From NCBI RefSeq assembly GCF_030373445.1, contig NZ_JAUCYU010000002.1:124001-188000 (forward strand): a stretch of 64,000 nt of DNA, in the 5' to 3' direction. Source of the stretch: Roseovarius sp. GTDB taxonomy: Bacteria; Pseudomonadota; Alphaproteobacteria; Rhodobacterales; Rhodobacteraceae. Below the pieces are notes generated by a model. The model did not search any database, was not told where the DNA came from, and saw only the letters and a list, made by a program, of their open reading frames with translations. This document shows, one piece after another, positions 56,355 to 64,000 of the stretch. The first letter of the stretch is position 1; each line of letters starts with the position of its first letter. Made by a program: the position numbers and the translations under genes.

Positions 56355-57635
56355 ATGCCACCCATCAAGGATCACCCCCTCCGCTACGGCCTGGCGAACG
56401 AGCTGCACGCCCGCCCGTTCCCGGCGCTGAGCGTGCCGTCCACCGCCGTCTACCTTGCCATCAAGCAGGAGCACGGCGCGGCGGGCCGCGACCGGGCGGC
56501 CGACATGGCGCATCTCGTGGCGCTGCTCGACCGGCACGGCGCGCCGCATCCCCAGCCGGGCGCCACGCATTACTCCGGCGCCATCGGGCGGCATACGCTC
56601 AAGTGGGAAAGCCATACCGAGTTCGTCACCTACACCGCCTTCTCCGAGGGGCAGGGCAAGCGCCCCTTCGACCCGGCGGATTTCGAGGTCTTCCCCGCCG
56701 ACTGGCTGGCCGAGGCGCCGGGCCTGCGCATCACCTCGGCGCTGATCCGCATCCAGCCCCTCAAGGATGACGAGGCGCTGGGGGCGGACATCGCCGAGTG
56801 GTTCGTGCCCGACAGCGTCGCCGTGGCCCGCGTGCTCGACAACGCCGCCGTTATCGCGGGCGATTTCCGGATTGACCCGGCGGGCCACCAGCGCCTGCTG
56901 ATCAGCGTCTCGCCCGAAACCGGCCCCCGCCGGGTGGGCCGGATCATGCAGCGCCTCTGCGAGATCGAGACCTACAAGTCGATGTCGATGCTGGGCTTCT
57001 CCCGCGTGGGCGAGCTCAGCCCGCGGATGGGCGAGCTGGAAAACCGGATGCGCGCCATGATCGGCGACATGACAGGGGGCGAAAAGAAGGCCGAGGAAAC
57101 GCTGCCCGACCTGCTCGACATCTCCGCCGAGCTCGAGGCGATGGTGGCGCAAAGCTCCTTCCGTTTCGGCGCGACCGAGGCCTACGAGACCATCGTCAAC
57201 CAGCGCATCTCGGTCCTGCGCGAGGATCGCTTCAAGGGCCGCCAGACCTTTGCCGAGTTCATGATGCGCCGCTACGACCCGGCCATGCGCACCGTCCGCT
57301 CGGCCCAGGACCGGCTGCGCGCCATGGCCGACCGCGCCCGCCGCGCGGGCGAGCTTCTGCGCACCCGCGTCGACGTCGAGCGCAGCGCCCAGAACCAGGC
57401 GCTCCTGGAAAGCATGGACCGGCGCGCCGACCTGCAGCTCCGGCTGCAGAAGACGGTCGAGGGGCTGTCGGTGGTCGCCATCAGCTATTACGCCGTGTCG
57501 CTGGCGGGCTACCTGCTCTACCCGCTGACGGGCGTGCTGGGTGTCAGCAAGGGGCTGATCACCGCCGCCGTGACCCTGCCGGTCGTCGCCGCCGTCTGGC
57601 TGCTCGTCCGCCGCATCCGCAGGAAGTTCCACTGA
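56355..57635 (+). CDS. DUF3422 family protein
   Basis: 426 residues. N-terminal signature HPLRYGLANELHARPFPAL, long helical centre, and two membrane helices near the C-terminus (VVAISYYAVSLAGYLLYPL, LITAAVTLPVVAAVWLLV). The family is widespread in proteobacteria and uncharacterised. Probably an inner-membrane protein with a large cytoplasmic part. Confidence 0.9.
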   Translation: MPPIKDHPLRYGLANELHARPFPALSVPSTAVYLAIKQEHGAAGRDRAADMAHLVALLDRHGAPHPQPGATHYSGAIGRHTLKWESHTEFVTYTAFSEGQGKRPFDPADFEVFPADWLAEAPGLRITSALIRIQPLKDDEALGADIAEWFVPDSVAVARVLDNAAVIAGDFRIDPAGHQRLLISVSPETGPRRVGRIMQRLCEIETYKSMSMLGFSRVGELSPRMGELENRMRAMIGDMTGGEKKAEETLPDLLDISAELEAMVAQSSFRFGATEAYETIVNQRISVLREDRFKGRQTFAEFMMRRYDPAMRTVRSAQDRLRAMADRARRAGELLRTRVDVERSAQNQALLESMDRRADLQLRLQKTVEGLSVVAISYYAVSLAGYLLYPLTGVLGVSKGLITAAVTLPVVAAVWLLVRRIRRKFH

Positions 57636-57651
57636 TCCGGCAGGCTGCCCG

Positions 57652-58437
57652 CTACTGCTGCCGCAGCCCGACCCATTGCGCCCAGGCCTGCCGCGACCCG
57701 GCAAAGGCGTTGAGATCCACATCGCCCTTCAGGCCCGGAACGAGCCCCGTGCCGCTATACTGCCAGAAGCTCCAGCGCTGGCCGGGATAGACCTGGTCGA
57801 GGGGCCTCGCCACCGACCGCAGCCAGAATTCCTCCTGCGTCAGGCGGTGAAGCCCGGCGTCCTTGTAGAATTGCGGCGTCGTGTAAACCACCGGGCGCTG
57901 GCCATAGTGCCGGTGCAGCATGTCGAGGAAGATCTTCATTTCGCTCCGGACAACCGAGCCTGCCGGACGTTTCTGGCAGGTGGGCGACATGTGGTTCCAC
58001 TCCATGTCCAGAACCGGGGGCAGGGCGCCGGCCTGACGCGGCACGTTGCGAATGAACCATTTCGCCTGCGTCTCGGCATCGGTGCAGAAATAATAGAAGT
58101 GATAGGCCCCGCGGAGCACCCCCGCGCGCCCCGACATCTGCCAGTTCCGCGCGAACTCCGAATCCAGGAGGTCGCCGCCTTCCGTCGCCTTGATGAAGGC
58201 GAAGTTGACCCCGGCCCGCGCCGCCGCGTGCCAGTCGACCGTGCCCTGGTAACGGGCCACGTCGATCCCGTGCACCGGGTAGCGGCCCGGCGCGTCGCGC
58301 CCGAAATCCACCGGGTCGCGATCGTCGAACTCCGCCGACCGGACCGAGATCACGCCCCCCTCGGCTCGCGCCGCGCCCGGCAGGGCAAGGTCCGTCAGCA
58401 GGATCAGCGAAAGCAGCGAAGCGGCAAGGCGGGGCAT
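57652..58437 (-). CDS. GH25 family lysozyme, exported
   Basis: 261 residues: signal peptide (ASLLSLILLTDLALPGAARA) and a GH25 barrel with HGIDVARYQG, the catalytic LDMEWNH and WSFWQYSGTG near the C-terminus. It hydrolyses peptidoglycan in the periplasm or outside. Two bases downstream of the DUF938 gene, so co-transcribed. Confidence 0.93.
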   Translation of the reverse strand: MPRLAASLLSLILLTDLALPGAARAEGGVISVRSAEFDDRDPVDFGRDAPGRYPVHGIDVARYQGTVDWHAAARAGVNFAFIKATEGGDLLDSEFARNWQMSGRAGVLRGAYHFYYFCTDAETQAKWFIRNVPRQAGALPPVLDMEWNHMSPTCQKRPAGSVVRSEMKIFLDMLHRHYGQRPVVYTTPQFYKDAGLHRLTQEEFWLRSVARPLDQVYPGQRWSFWQYSGTGLVPGLKGDVDLNAFAGSRQAWAQWVGLRQQ

Positions 58438-58439
58438 GG

Positions 58440-59105
58440 TCAGGTCTCCGGGGCGCGGTGGGCGACGAACGCAAGGTTGTTGGCGGGCATCTCGACCACG
58501 TCGACAAGCGTCAGCCCAGCCTCGTGCAGCCAGTCGATGGTGGTGAAATCGTCCTTGTAGCCCACGTCCGGGTCACTGGCCCGCAGGCTGGCGTCGAAGC
58601 TGGCATCGCCCTCCGACGTGGCCTCGCCGTCGCGCAGGAAGGGGCCGTAAAGGACGAACCGCCCGCCCGGCGCCAGCGCCCGCGCAACCTCGGCAATGAT
58701 CGTCCGCGCCTCTTGCGTGCTGATCAGGTGCAGCAGGTTCACCAGCACGACCAGGTCCTGCCCGCCATGCTCATTGGCCCAGCCGGGCGCGGTGGCATCG
58801 AGCGCGATGGCGGCACGGATATTCGGCAACCCCTCCGTCGCCGCCCAGGCGTCGATACTGGCCCGCCGCTCGGCCGCGATCTCTGTCGGCTGCCAGGTCA
58901 GCCCCGGAAACGCCCGCGCGAAGGCCAGCACATGCTGCCCGGTCCCGCTGGCAATCTCCAGCGCCCGGCCTTCCGCCGGCGCATGGGCGCGCAGCAACGC
59001 GGTGATCGGCCCGGCATTGCGCAACGCCGACGGCGCCGAGAGCCGCGCATCGCCTCCCGGCTCGGCGACCGAGGCAAGTTCTGCAGGCAGGTGTCGTTGC
59101 GGCAT
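58440..59105 (-). CDS. DUF938 SAM-dependent methyltransferase
   Basis: 221 residues with the SAM-binding motif ALEIASGTGQHVLAFARAFPG near residue 48 and LYGPFLRDG later, the DUF938 signature. Substrate unknown. The first gene of a two-gene operon with GH25 lysozyme. Confidence 0.92.
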   Translation of the reverse strand: MPQRHLPAELASVAEPGGDARLSAPSALRNAGPITALLRAHAPAEGRALEIASGTGQHVLAFARAFPGLTWQPTEIAAERRASIDAWAATEGLPNIRAAIALDATAPGWANEHGGQDLVVLVNLLHLISTQEARTIIAEVARALAPGGRFVLYGPFLRDGEATSEGDASFDASLRASDPDVGYKDDFTTIDWLHEAGLTLVDVVEMPANNLAFVAHRAPET

Positions 59106-59240
59106 GAAGGTTCCCCCGGTTGACTGTTCAGGATAGCCGGGGCCGGGACATTTTCAAGCGGTTCGAAAGCAATCAGGGCCCGACAAAGCGGTCGGCCTTT
59201 TCATTTCCGGGGGACTTTGCGTGACCTTTGGTTCGCGCGA

Positions 59241-60377
59241 TCAAACCCTGCGCGAACCGAGACCACGAAACGCCTCACGCATTTCCTCGGTAAAGAAACC
59301 TTGGCCGGTTGCAATCTGCGGAAGCTCGAAAGCACCGCCCCAATTGAACTCGATCTCGATTGGGCCGTCCTCGGTGATGGCGATGTCCTGGGTCTGGTAC
59401 TTGACCGGGTAATGCATCTCGGCCACGCGGGCGTTCAGTTGCAGCACCTCCCGCCAGTGCGGCAAGCGTTCCCCTATGATGTCCTTGCCGGTCTCCGGAT
59501 GCACCTCGTGGCGGACCAGATCGGGGCCATCACGTCCGACAACCGTCAGGACTTCGCCCGTCTCCACGTCAAGTTGACAAACAAGGTTTCCCGCGCGCCA
59601 GAAATTGTCCGCGTCGTTTTCCTTCGACGGCAGTTTCAGGATCGCATGCGGCGTCCAGAGCCGATCGTCCCGCCAAATGTTGACCATGCGCACCGTTGCG
59701 GTCGTGGACGTGTATTGTTTGAGAAACGGGTGGTTCTCGACAAAACGCTGGATCAGGAAAACATGCGATCCGACGTATTCACGAAGGAAATCCTCATAAA
59801 GTATAGGGGATTTCCCTTTCATGTGGATGTGCGTTTCGTCCGCCCCGGTGATGACGCTCGCACCAACGCTCCAGCGGCCGTTATTGTACTTGCAGAAAAG
59901 CGGAAACCCCTGTTCCCGGGTTAGAAAATCGCGCAGCGCGTCGGCCGATGAAAGCTTGACGCCGCCCTGGTACCGCCGCGGGCTGGTGTCGATGACCGCC
60001 AGGGTCTCGGGCTGAGGGGTGCCGTCGCGTCCGAGGAACACGGAACTGAGCCACTTGTCGCCCGCAACGTCAAACCATCCGTAATCGTTGAACTCGTACA
60101 CGATCTTCCCATGCATCGCGGCCGAGATGAACGCCTGCCGCTCGGCCTGGCTGTATCGTTCACGCTCGTAAAGGGCATAGAGAACATACTCGGACGGCTG
60201 CAGCTTCGCTTTGCCAAGCGAAAAGCTCATCATTTCGCGCCCGATGGAAAATGCGCCGCGCCCGCTGCGCCTGGCGGCATGCACGATCAGGTCCGGGGCA
60301 GAATACTTGTCCTTGGTTTCGAAAGCCTTCGTGTCGCTTTCGATGATTGTGCCGGTATCCATGGTTGCCGCTTTCAT
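59241..60377 (-). CDS. ATP-grasp protein (sugar-transfer associated type)
   Basis: 378 residues with an ATP-grasp core: FPLFCKYNNGRWSVGA (glycine-rich loop region), then FLIQRFVENHPFL and the metal-ligand segment IAITEDGPIEIEFNWGGAF. The type resembles sugar-transfer associated ATP-grasp enzymes. These are thought to join a carboxylate to an amine; the substrate is unknown here and no glycosyltransferases are nearby. GGAGAG precedes ATG 60377. Confidence 0.78.
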   Translation of the reverse strand: MKAATMDTGTIIESDTKAFETKDKYSAPDLIVHAARRSGRGAFSIGREMMSFSLGKAKLQPSEYVLYALYERERYSQAERQAFISAAMHGKIVYEFNDYGWFDVAGDKWLSSVFLGRDGTPQPETLAVIDTSPRRYQGGVKLSSADALRDFLTREQGFPLFCKYNNGRWSVGASVITGADETHIHMKGKSPILYEDFLREYVGSHVFLIQRFVENHPFLKQYTSTTATVRMVNIWRDDRLWTPHAILKLPSKENDADNFWRAGNLVCQLDVETGEVLTVVGRDGPDLVRHEVHPETGKDIIGERLPHWREVLQLNARVAEMHYPVKYQTQDIAITEDGPIEIEFNWGGAFELPQIATGQGFFTEEMREAFRGLGSRRV

Positions 60378-60537
60378 CGTCTCTCCGCCGTCTACATTGG
60401 AACAGGATGCGATCATCCGAAACCGTTTGGGCGAAAACATGTCGTTTCAGAGAAATATTCGGCCATCGACCGGGCCGGATTGAGCATCACTTGAAAATAC
60501 CGGCCAAGAACGCAGGCCCCCGAAGGGTTCTCCCGAA

Positions 60538-60570
60538 AAGCAAAAGGCCCCGCCAACCCGGCGGGGCCTT
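60538..60570 (-). terminator. Terminator at the end of the nucleoside importer operon
   Basis: Minus strand: 9-bp stem (60560-60568 with 60546-60554), five-base loop, then TTTTGCTTTT. Confidence 0.88.
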
Positions 60571-60594
60571 CCCTTTCCTCGCGAACGAGCAGCC

Positions 60595-61668
60595 TTACTG
60601 CGGGATCTCCCCCGTCAGCCCTTCGACGTAGAAGTCCATGCCCAGCAGCGTGCCGTCATCCGCCGTCTCGCCCTCGGCCAGCCAGTCCGAGCCGTCCTGC
60701 TTCTTCAGCGGCCCGGTGAAGGGGTGGTATTCGCCATTGGCCATGGCCTCCTTCATCGCCAGCGCCTCTTCCTTCACCTCGGCCGGCACCGCGTCGGTGA
60801 TCTCGCCGATCTCGACCATGCCCGGGCCGATCCCGTCCCAGGTCTGCTGGCTTTCCCAGGTGCCGTCCATCACAGCCTGCGTGCGCGCGATATAGTAGGG
60901 CGCCCAGTTGTCGATGATCGAGCTCACCCGCGGTTTGGGCTTGTACTCGGCCATGTCCGAGGCCTGCCCGAAGGTGATGACATTGCCGGCCTTCTCGGCG
61001 GCGGCCTGGGGAGCTGTCGAATCGGTGTGCTGCAGGATCACGTCGGCGCCCTGTTCGATCAGCGCGGTGGCGGCATCCGCCTCTTTCGCCGGGTCGAACC
61101 AGGTATAGGCCCAGATGATCTTGAACTGAACGTCCGGGTTGACCTTCTTCGCGTGGATATAGGCCGAGTTGATGCCGCGGATCACCTCCGGAATGGGGAA
61201 GGAGGCGATATAGCCGATGATGTTCGATTCCGTCATCTTGCCCGCGATATGCCCCTGCACGGCGCGGCCTTCATAGAACCGGGCCGAGTAGGTGCTCACG
61301 TTGTCGGCGGTCTTGTAGCCGGTGGCGTGCTCGAACTTCACGTCCGGGAACTTCTTGGCCACGTTCACCGTCGGGTCCATGTAGCCGAAGGAGGTGGTAA
61401 AGATCAGGTCGGCCCCCTGAAGCGCCATCTGCGTGATCGCCCGCTCGGCATCGGCGCCCTCGGGCACGCTTTCCTGGTAGACCGTCTCGACCTGGTCGCC
61501 GAAATGCTCCTCGATGGCCAGCCGGCCCTTGTCATGCTCGAAGGTCCAGCCGCCATCGCCGATCGGGCCCACGTAGATGAAGCCGACCTTGGTCTTGTCC
61601 TGCGCCACCGCCGTGGTGGCGAGGCCAAGCGCCAGCGCGGCGCCGGTGAGAAGTCTGGTAAGGGTCAT
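60595..61668 (-). CDS. BMP-family ABC substrate-binding protein
   Basis: 357 residues with a signal peptide (LTRLLTGAALALGLATTAVAQ) and the BMP (BmpA/PnrA, purine nucleoside-binding) fold: KVGFIYVGPIGDGGWTFEHDKG and GADLIFTTSFGYMDP. It delivers nucleosides or a related base to the permeases encoded next to it. ATG 61668 with GGGAG upstream. Confidence 0.93.
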   Translation of the reverse strand: MTLTRLLTGAALALGLATTAVAQDKTKVGFIYVGPIGDGGWTFEHDKGRLAIEEHFGDQVETVYQESVPEGADAERAITQMALQGADLIFTTSFGYMDPTVNVAKKFPDVKFEHATGYKTADNVSTYSARFYEGRAVQGHIAGKMTESNIIGYIASFPIPEVIRGINSAYIHAKKVNPDVQFKIIWAYTWFDPAKEADAATALIEQGADVILQHTDSTAPQAAAEKAGNVITFGQASDMAEYKPKPRVSSIIDNWAPYYIARTQAVMDGTWESQQTWDGIGPGMVEIGEITDAVPAEVKEEALAMKEAMANGEYHPFTGPLKKQDGSDWLAEGETADDGTLLGMDFYVEGLTGEIPQ

Positions 61669-61720
61669 TGAGGTCTCCCGTGTTGTTGGTGTCGTGTTCG
61701 TATTCATGTTGCCGTCTGCC

Positions 61721-62641
61721 TCAGGACGAGGCGTGGAAGACGCGGCCCAAGGATGCGGGCGCGCGGGATTTGTCCGCCGACATGATGACCAGCACGACGA
61801 TGGTGATCAAGTAGGGCGACATCGAAAGATACTCCACCGGGATGGCGACCCCCGCGGCCTGCAGGTTGAGCTGCAGCACCGTGACCCCGCCGAAGAGCCA
61901 CGCGCCCAGCAGCACGCGCCCCGCCTTCCAGCTTGCGAACACCACCAGCGCCAGCGCGATCCACCCGGCACCGGCCGTCATCCCCTCGGTCCACTGCGGC
62001 ACGCGCACGAGGCTGATATAGGCCCCGCCGAGGCCCGCACAGGCGCCCCCGAACAGGATCGCCATCAGCCGCACGCGCACCACCTTGTAGCCCAGCGCAT
62101 GGGCGGCATCGTGGTTTTCCCCCACCGCCCGCAGGATCAGCCCGACGCGGGTGTATTTCAGCGTGGCCCAGACGGCAGCCACCAGCGCCAGCGCGAAATA
62201 GACCATCAGGTCATGGGAAAACACCACGCGGCCGATGAAGGGCAGGTCGCTCAGCACCGGGATATCCAGCTTCGGCGTCGGCGGCGGCTTGATCCCGACA
62301 TAGCCTTGCCCCATCAGCGAACTCAGCCCCAGGCCAAAAAGCGTCAGCGCCAGCCCGCTCGCCACCTGGTTGGCCAGCGCAAATTGCGTCAGCAGCGCGA
62401 AAAGCAGCGCCAGCACCGCGCCGCCCAGGGCCGCCAGCAGGAAGCCCAGGGCAGGGGAGCCGGTCTCGACCGACACGGCAAAGCCGCAGATCGCCCCGGT
62501 GATCATCATTCCCTCGACCCCGAGGTTCAGAACGCCCGAGCGCTCCACCACCAGCTCGCCGATGGCGGCCAGCAGGATCGGCGTCGCCGCGACAAGCAGC
62601 GAGGCCAGCAGAAGGGCAGGGTTGATCGAAGAAAGGTCCAT
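61721..62641 (-). CDS. Nucleoside-type ABC permease (second)
   Basis: 306 residues, about nine membrane helices, BPD_transp_2 family: ATPILLAAIGELVVERSGVLNLGVEGMM and the cytoplasmic loop GENHDAAHALG. Pairs with the other permease to form the membrane channel. 12 bases from the small membrane gene. Confidence 0.93.
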   Translation of the reverse strand: MDLSSINPALLLASLLVAATPILLAAIGELVVERSGVLNLGVEGMMITGAICGFAVSVETGSPALGFLLAALGGAVLALLFALLTQFALANQVASGLALTLFGLGLSSLMGQGYVGIKPPPTPKLDIPVLSDLPFIGRVVFSHDLMVYFALALVAAVWATLKYTRVGLILRAVGENHDAAHALGYKVVRVRLMAILFGGACAGLGGAYISLVRVPQWTEGMTAGAGWIALALVVFASWKAGRVLLGAWLFGGVTVLQLNLQAAGVAIPVEYLSMSPYLITIVVLVIMSADKSRAPASLGRVFHASS

Positions 62642-62653
62642 TACGTGCGCCCT

Positions 62654-63028
62654 CTATGCTTGGGATTGCATTGCTGCTGTGATCATGCCCGCGACAATGC
62701 CGGCGAGACTGCTCCACCAGAACGTTTTCTGGACAAGACGTGTAACGTGCGTGTCGTAGACCTTTTCATCCTCCGACATGCGTTCGAACGCTGCATTTCG
62801 CCTGCCTTCAAAGAACCAGTCCAGCGGTAAGAACATGAGGTAGAAGACACCCGAAGGAATGCTGATCACAAACAGAACAGTGATGAGTATGGCGATGGTT
62901 CCCAAATCGGTTGTAACGCTAATCAAAAGGAATGAGAGCAACCCAAACATCCATCCCACGAATAGGCCGAACGCAATACCAAGCAGGAGTCTCAGCTTGT
63001 CGCGTAGTCGATAATCCGAACCAGCCAT
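62654..63028 (-). CDS. Small membrane protein within the nucleoside importer operon
   Basis: 124 residues with three or four membrane helices (LLLGIAFGLFVGWMFGLLSF, IAILITVLFVISIPSGVFYLMF, FWWSSLAGIVAGMITAAM) and a charged cytoplasmic loop (FEGRRNAAFERMSEDEKVYD). Its ATG overlaps the preceding permease stop (TGATG), so it is translationally coupled. It is richer in A/T than the permeases. Not a known component of BMP importers; no family recognised. Confidence 0.75.
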   Translation of the reverse strand: MAGSDYRLRDKLRLLLGIAFGLFVGWMFGLLSFLLISVTTDLGTIAILITVLFVISIPSGVFYLMFLPLDWFFEGRRNAAFERMSEDEKVYDTHVTRLVQKTFWWSSLAGIVAGMITAAMQSQA

Positions 63029-64000
63029 CACGCGGCCTCCGCTGTCTTGATCCGGATACGGAAATTGGTGAGCAGGTCGACGGCCAGCAGGAAGAACAGA
63101 AGCATCCCCTGGAACATCTGGATGGCGGCGGCGGGCAGGCCGAGGTTCGACTGCGCGATCTCGCCCCCGATATAGGTGAGCGCCATCAACAGCCCGGCAA
63201 ACAGGATGCCGATCGGGTGCAGCCGCCCGAGGAAGGCCACGATGATCGCGGTGAACCCATAGCCCACGTTGAAATCGATGCTGACCTGCCCCGAGGGGCC
63301 CGACACCTCGAACATCCCCGCCATGCCCGCCAGCGCCCCGGCTGTGCCCAGGCAGAACAGGATCAGCCGCGCCGGGTTGACGCCCGCGAACCGCGCCGCC
63401 CTCGGCGCCTCGCCGGTCAGCCGGATGTGGTAGCCCAGGATATGCCGGTTCAGCAGCACGTAGGCCAGGATCACCGCCAGGAACGCGGCCAGCACACCCC
63501 AATGCATCCCCGTCCCGGCAATCACCTCGGCGTTATGAGCAGACTCGTATTGCTGCAGGTTCCGCGAGCCCGGAAACCCGTGCCCCTCCGGGTTCCGCAA
63601 CAGCCCTAGCGACATCTTCGCCAGCAATTGCTCGGCCACGTAGACCAGCATCAGCGACACGAGGATCTCGTTCGTTCCGAAGCGCACCTTCAGAAGCGCC
63701 GGGATCATCGCCCAGGCCCAGCCGCCCAGCGCCCCCGCGATCACCATCAGCGGAAAGATGAACCACGCCTCCATCGGGTAGAAGGCCAGCCCCACCCCGG
63801 CGCCGGTCAGCGCGCCGATGATATACTGCCCCTCGGCCCCGATATTCCAGATCCCCGCCCGGAACCCCAGGCTGAGGCCGATGGCGATCAGGATCAGCGG
63901 CGCCCCCTTCACCAGCAATTGCGGCCGGTAATAGAACGCGAACTCCCCGAACAGCGGCTCCCAGAAAATCGTCCCGATCGCCTCGACCGGGTTCTTGCCC
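63028..64000 (-). CDS. Nucleoside-type ABC permease (first), 5' end beyond the window
   Basis: 324 visible residues, open at the right edge; the frame continues to the last base. BPD_transp_2 family permease: LILIAIGLSLGFRAGIWNIGAEGQYIIG and GFTAIIVAFLGRLHPIG. The apparent start at 63918 is internal, because the sequence upstream (NPVEAIGTIFWEPLFGEFAF) is typical of the family. The importer's ATPase gene is expected further right. Confidence 0.9.
   Translation of the reverse strand, partial: GKNPVEAIGTIFWEPLFGEFAFYYRPQLLVKGAPLILIAIGLSLGFRAGIWNIGAEGQYIIGALTGAGVGLAFYPMEAWFIFPLMVIAGALGGWAWAMIPALLKVRFGTNEILVSLMLVYVAEQLLAKMSLGLLRNPEGHGFPGSRNLQQYESAHNAEVIAGTGMHWGVLAAFLAVILAYVLLNRHILGYHIRLTGEAPRAARFAGVNPARLILFCLGTAGALAGMAGMFEVSGPSGQVSIDFNVGYGFTAIIVAFLGRLHPIGILFAGLLMALTYIGGEIAQSNLGLPAAAIQMFQGMLLFFLLAVDLLTNFRIRIKTAEAA

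Overview
The window looks like chromosome of a marine-type alphaproteobacterium of the order Rhodobacterales (Roseobacter group). The basis is strongly GC-rich coding, the sarcosine oxidase, trimethylamine monooxygenase and RirA-type iron-regulation genes, the nrdR-ribD arrangement, fused proton-translocating transhydrogenase, and several short proteins known mainly from that group. No rRNA, tRNA, CRISPR array, prophage or complete insertion sequence was seen. The assignment is inference from gene content; no search was run.

Layout. 1-6.6 kb: a Zn-ribbon GFA-like protein, then the heterotetrameric sarcosine oxidase operon (soxB, soxD, soxA, soxG) with a yceI-type gene between soxB and soxD. 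6.7-11.2 kb: macromolecular synthesis genes dnaG and rpoD, with a cluster of GANTC sites in front of rpoD. 11.2-18.4 kb: short conserved genes (HlyU-like, YjbQ, DUF1178, Nudix), an AEC carrier, and the nrdR-ribD pair. 18.6-20.4 kb: an iron-storage and heme-uptake cluster (50-aa protein, hemP, unknown protein, bfd, bfr) behind a TGA-N9-TCA iron box. 20.4-26 kb: a five-gene dipeptide/oligopeptide ABC importer on the minus strand. 26.2-30 kb: the most unusual locus, in which two exported Gly-Glu-repeat proteins are followed by a PiuC-type Fe(II)/2-oxoglutarate dioxygenase and an orphan Fe(III)-type ABC permease. 30-36.8 kb: an MFS carrier, tmm (trimethylamine N-oxidation) divergent from a signal-less periplasmic-binding-protein homologue, a GntR regulator and a divergent thioesterase. 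36.8-46 kb: gatB, a lytic transglycosylase with a repeat tail, an ECF41 sigma factor with its carboxymuconolactone-decarboxylase-family partner and a textbook ECF41 promoter, and pepN. 46-54 kb: a class C26 amidohydrolase, a RecA/DnaB-like ATPase, short-chain dehydrogenase genes, a phasin, and pntAB. 54-64 kb: a tiny lysine-rich protein, an RTX-type calcium-binding protein, DUF3422, GH25 lysozyme, a methyltransferase, an orphan ATP-grasp enzyme, and a BMP-family nucleoside ABC importer whose 5' part leaves the window.

How the parts fit. Sarcosine oxidase and Tmm both belong to methylated-amine use, which is typical of marine roseobacters. The iron genes at 18.6-20.4 kb and the permease/dioxygenase locus at 26-30 kb may serve one iron economy. 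Two importers (peptide and nucleoside) supply organic nitrogen. Intergenic DNA carries at least two families of dispersed repeats: a composite element with terminal inverted repeats and a GTAG-headed palindrome (12.15 and 35.1 kb), and a short motif ending in GAAGAAG (16.6 and 20.4 kb, with diverged forms at 2.15 and 2.22 kb).
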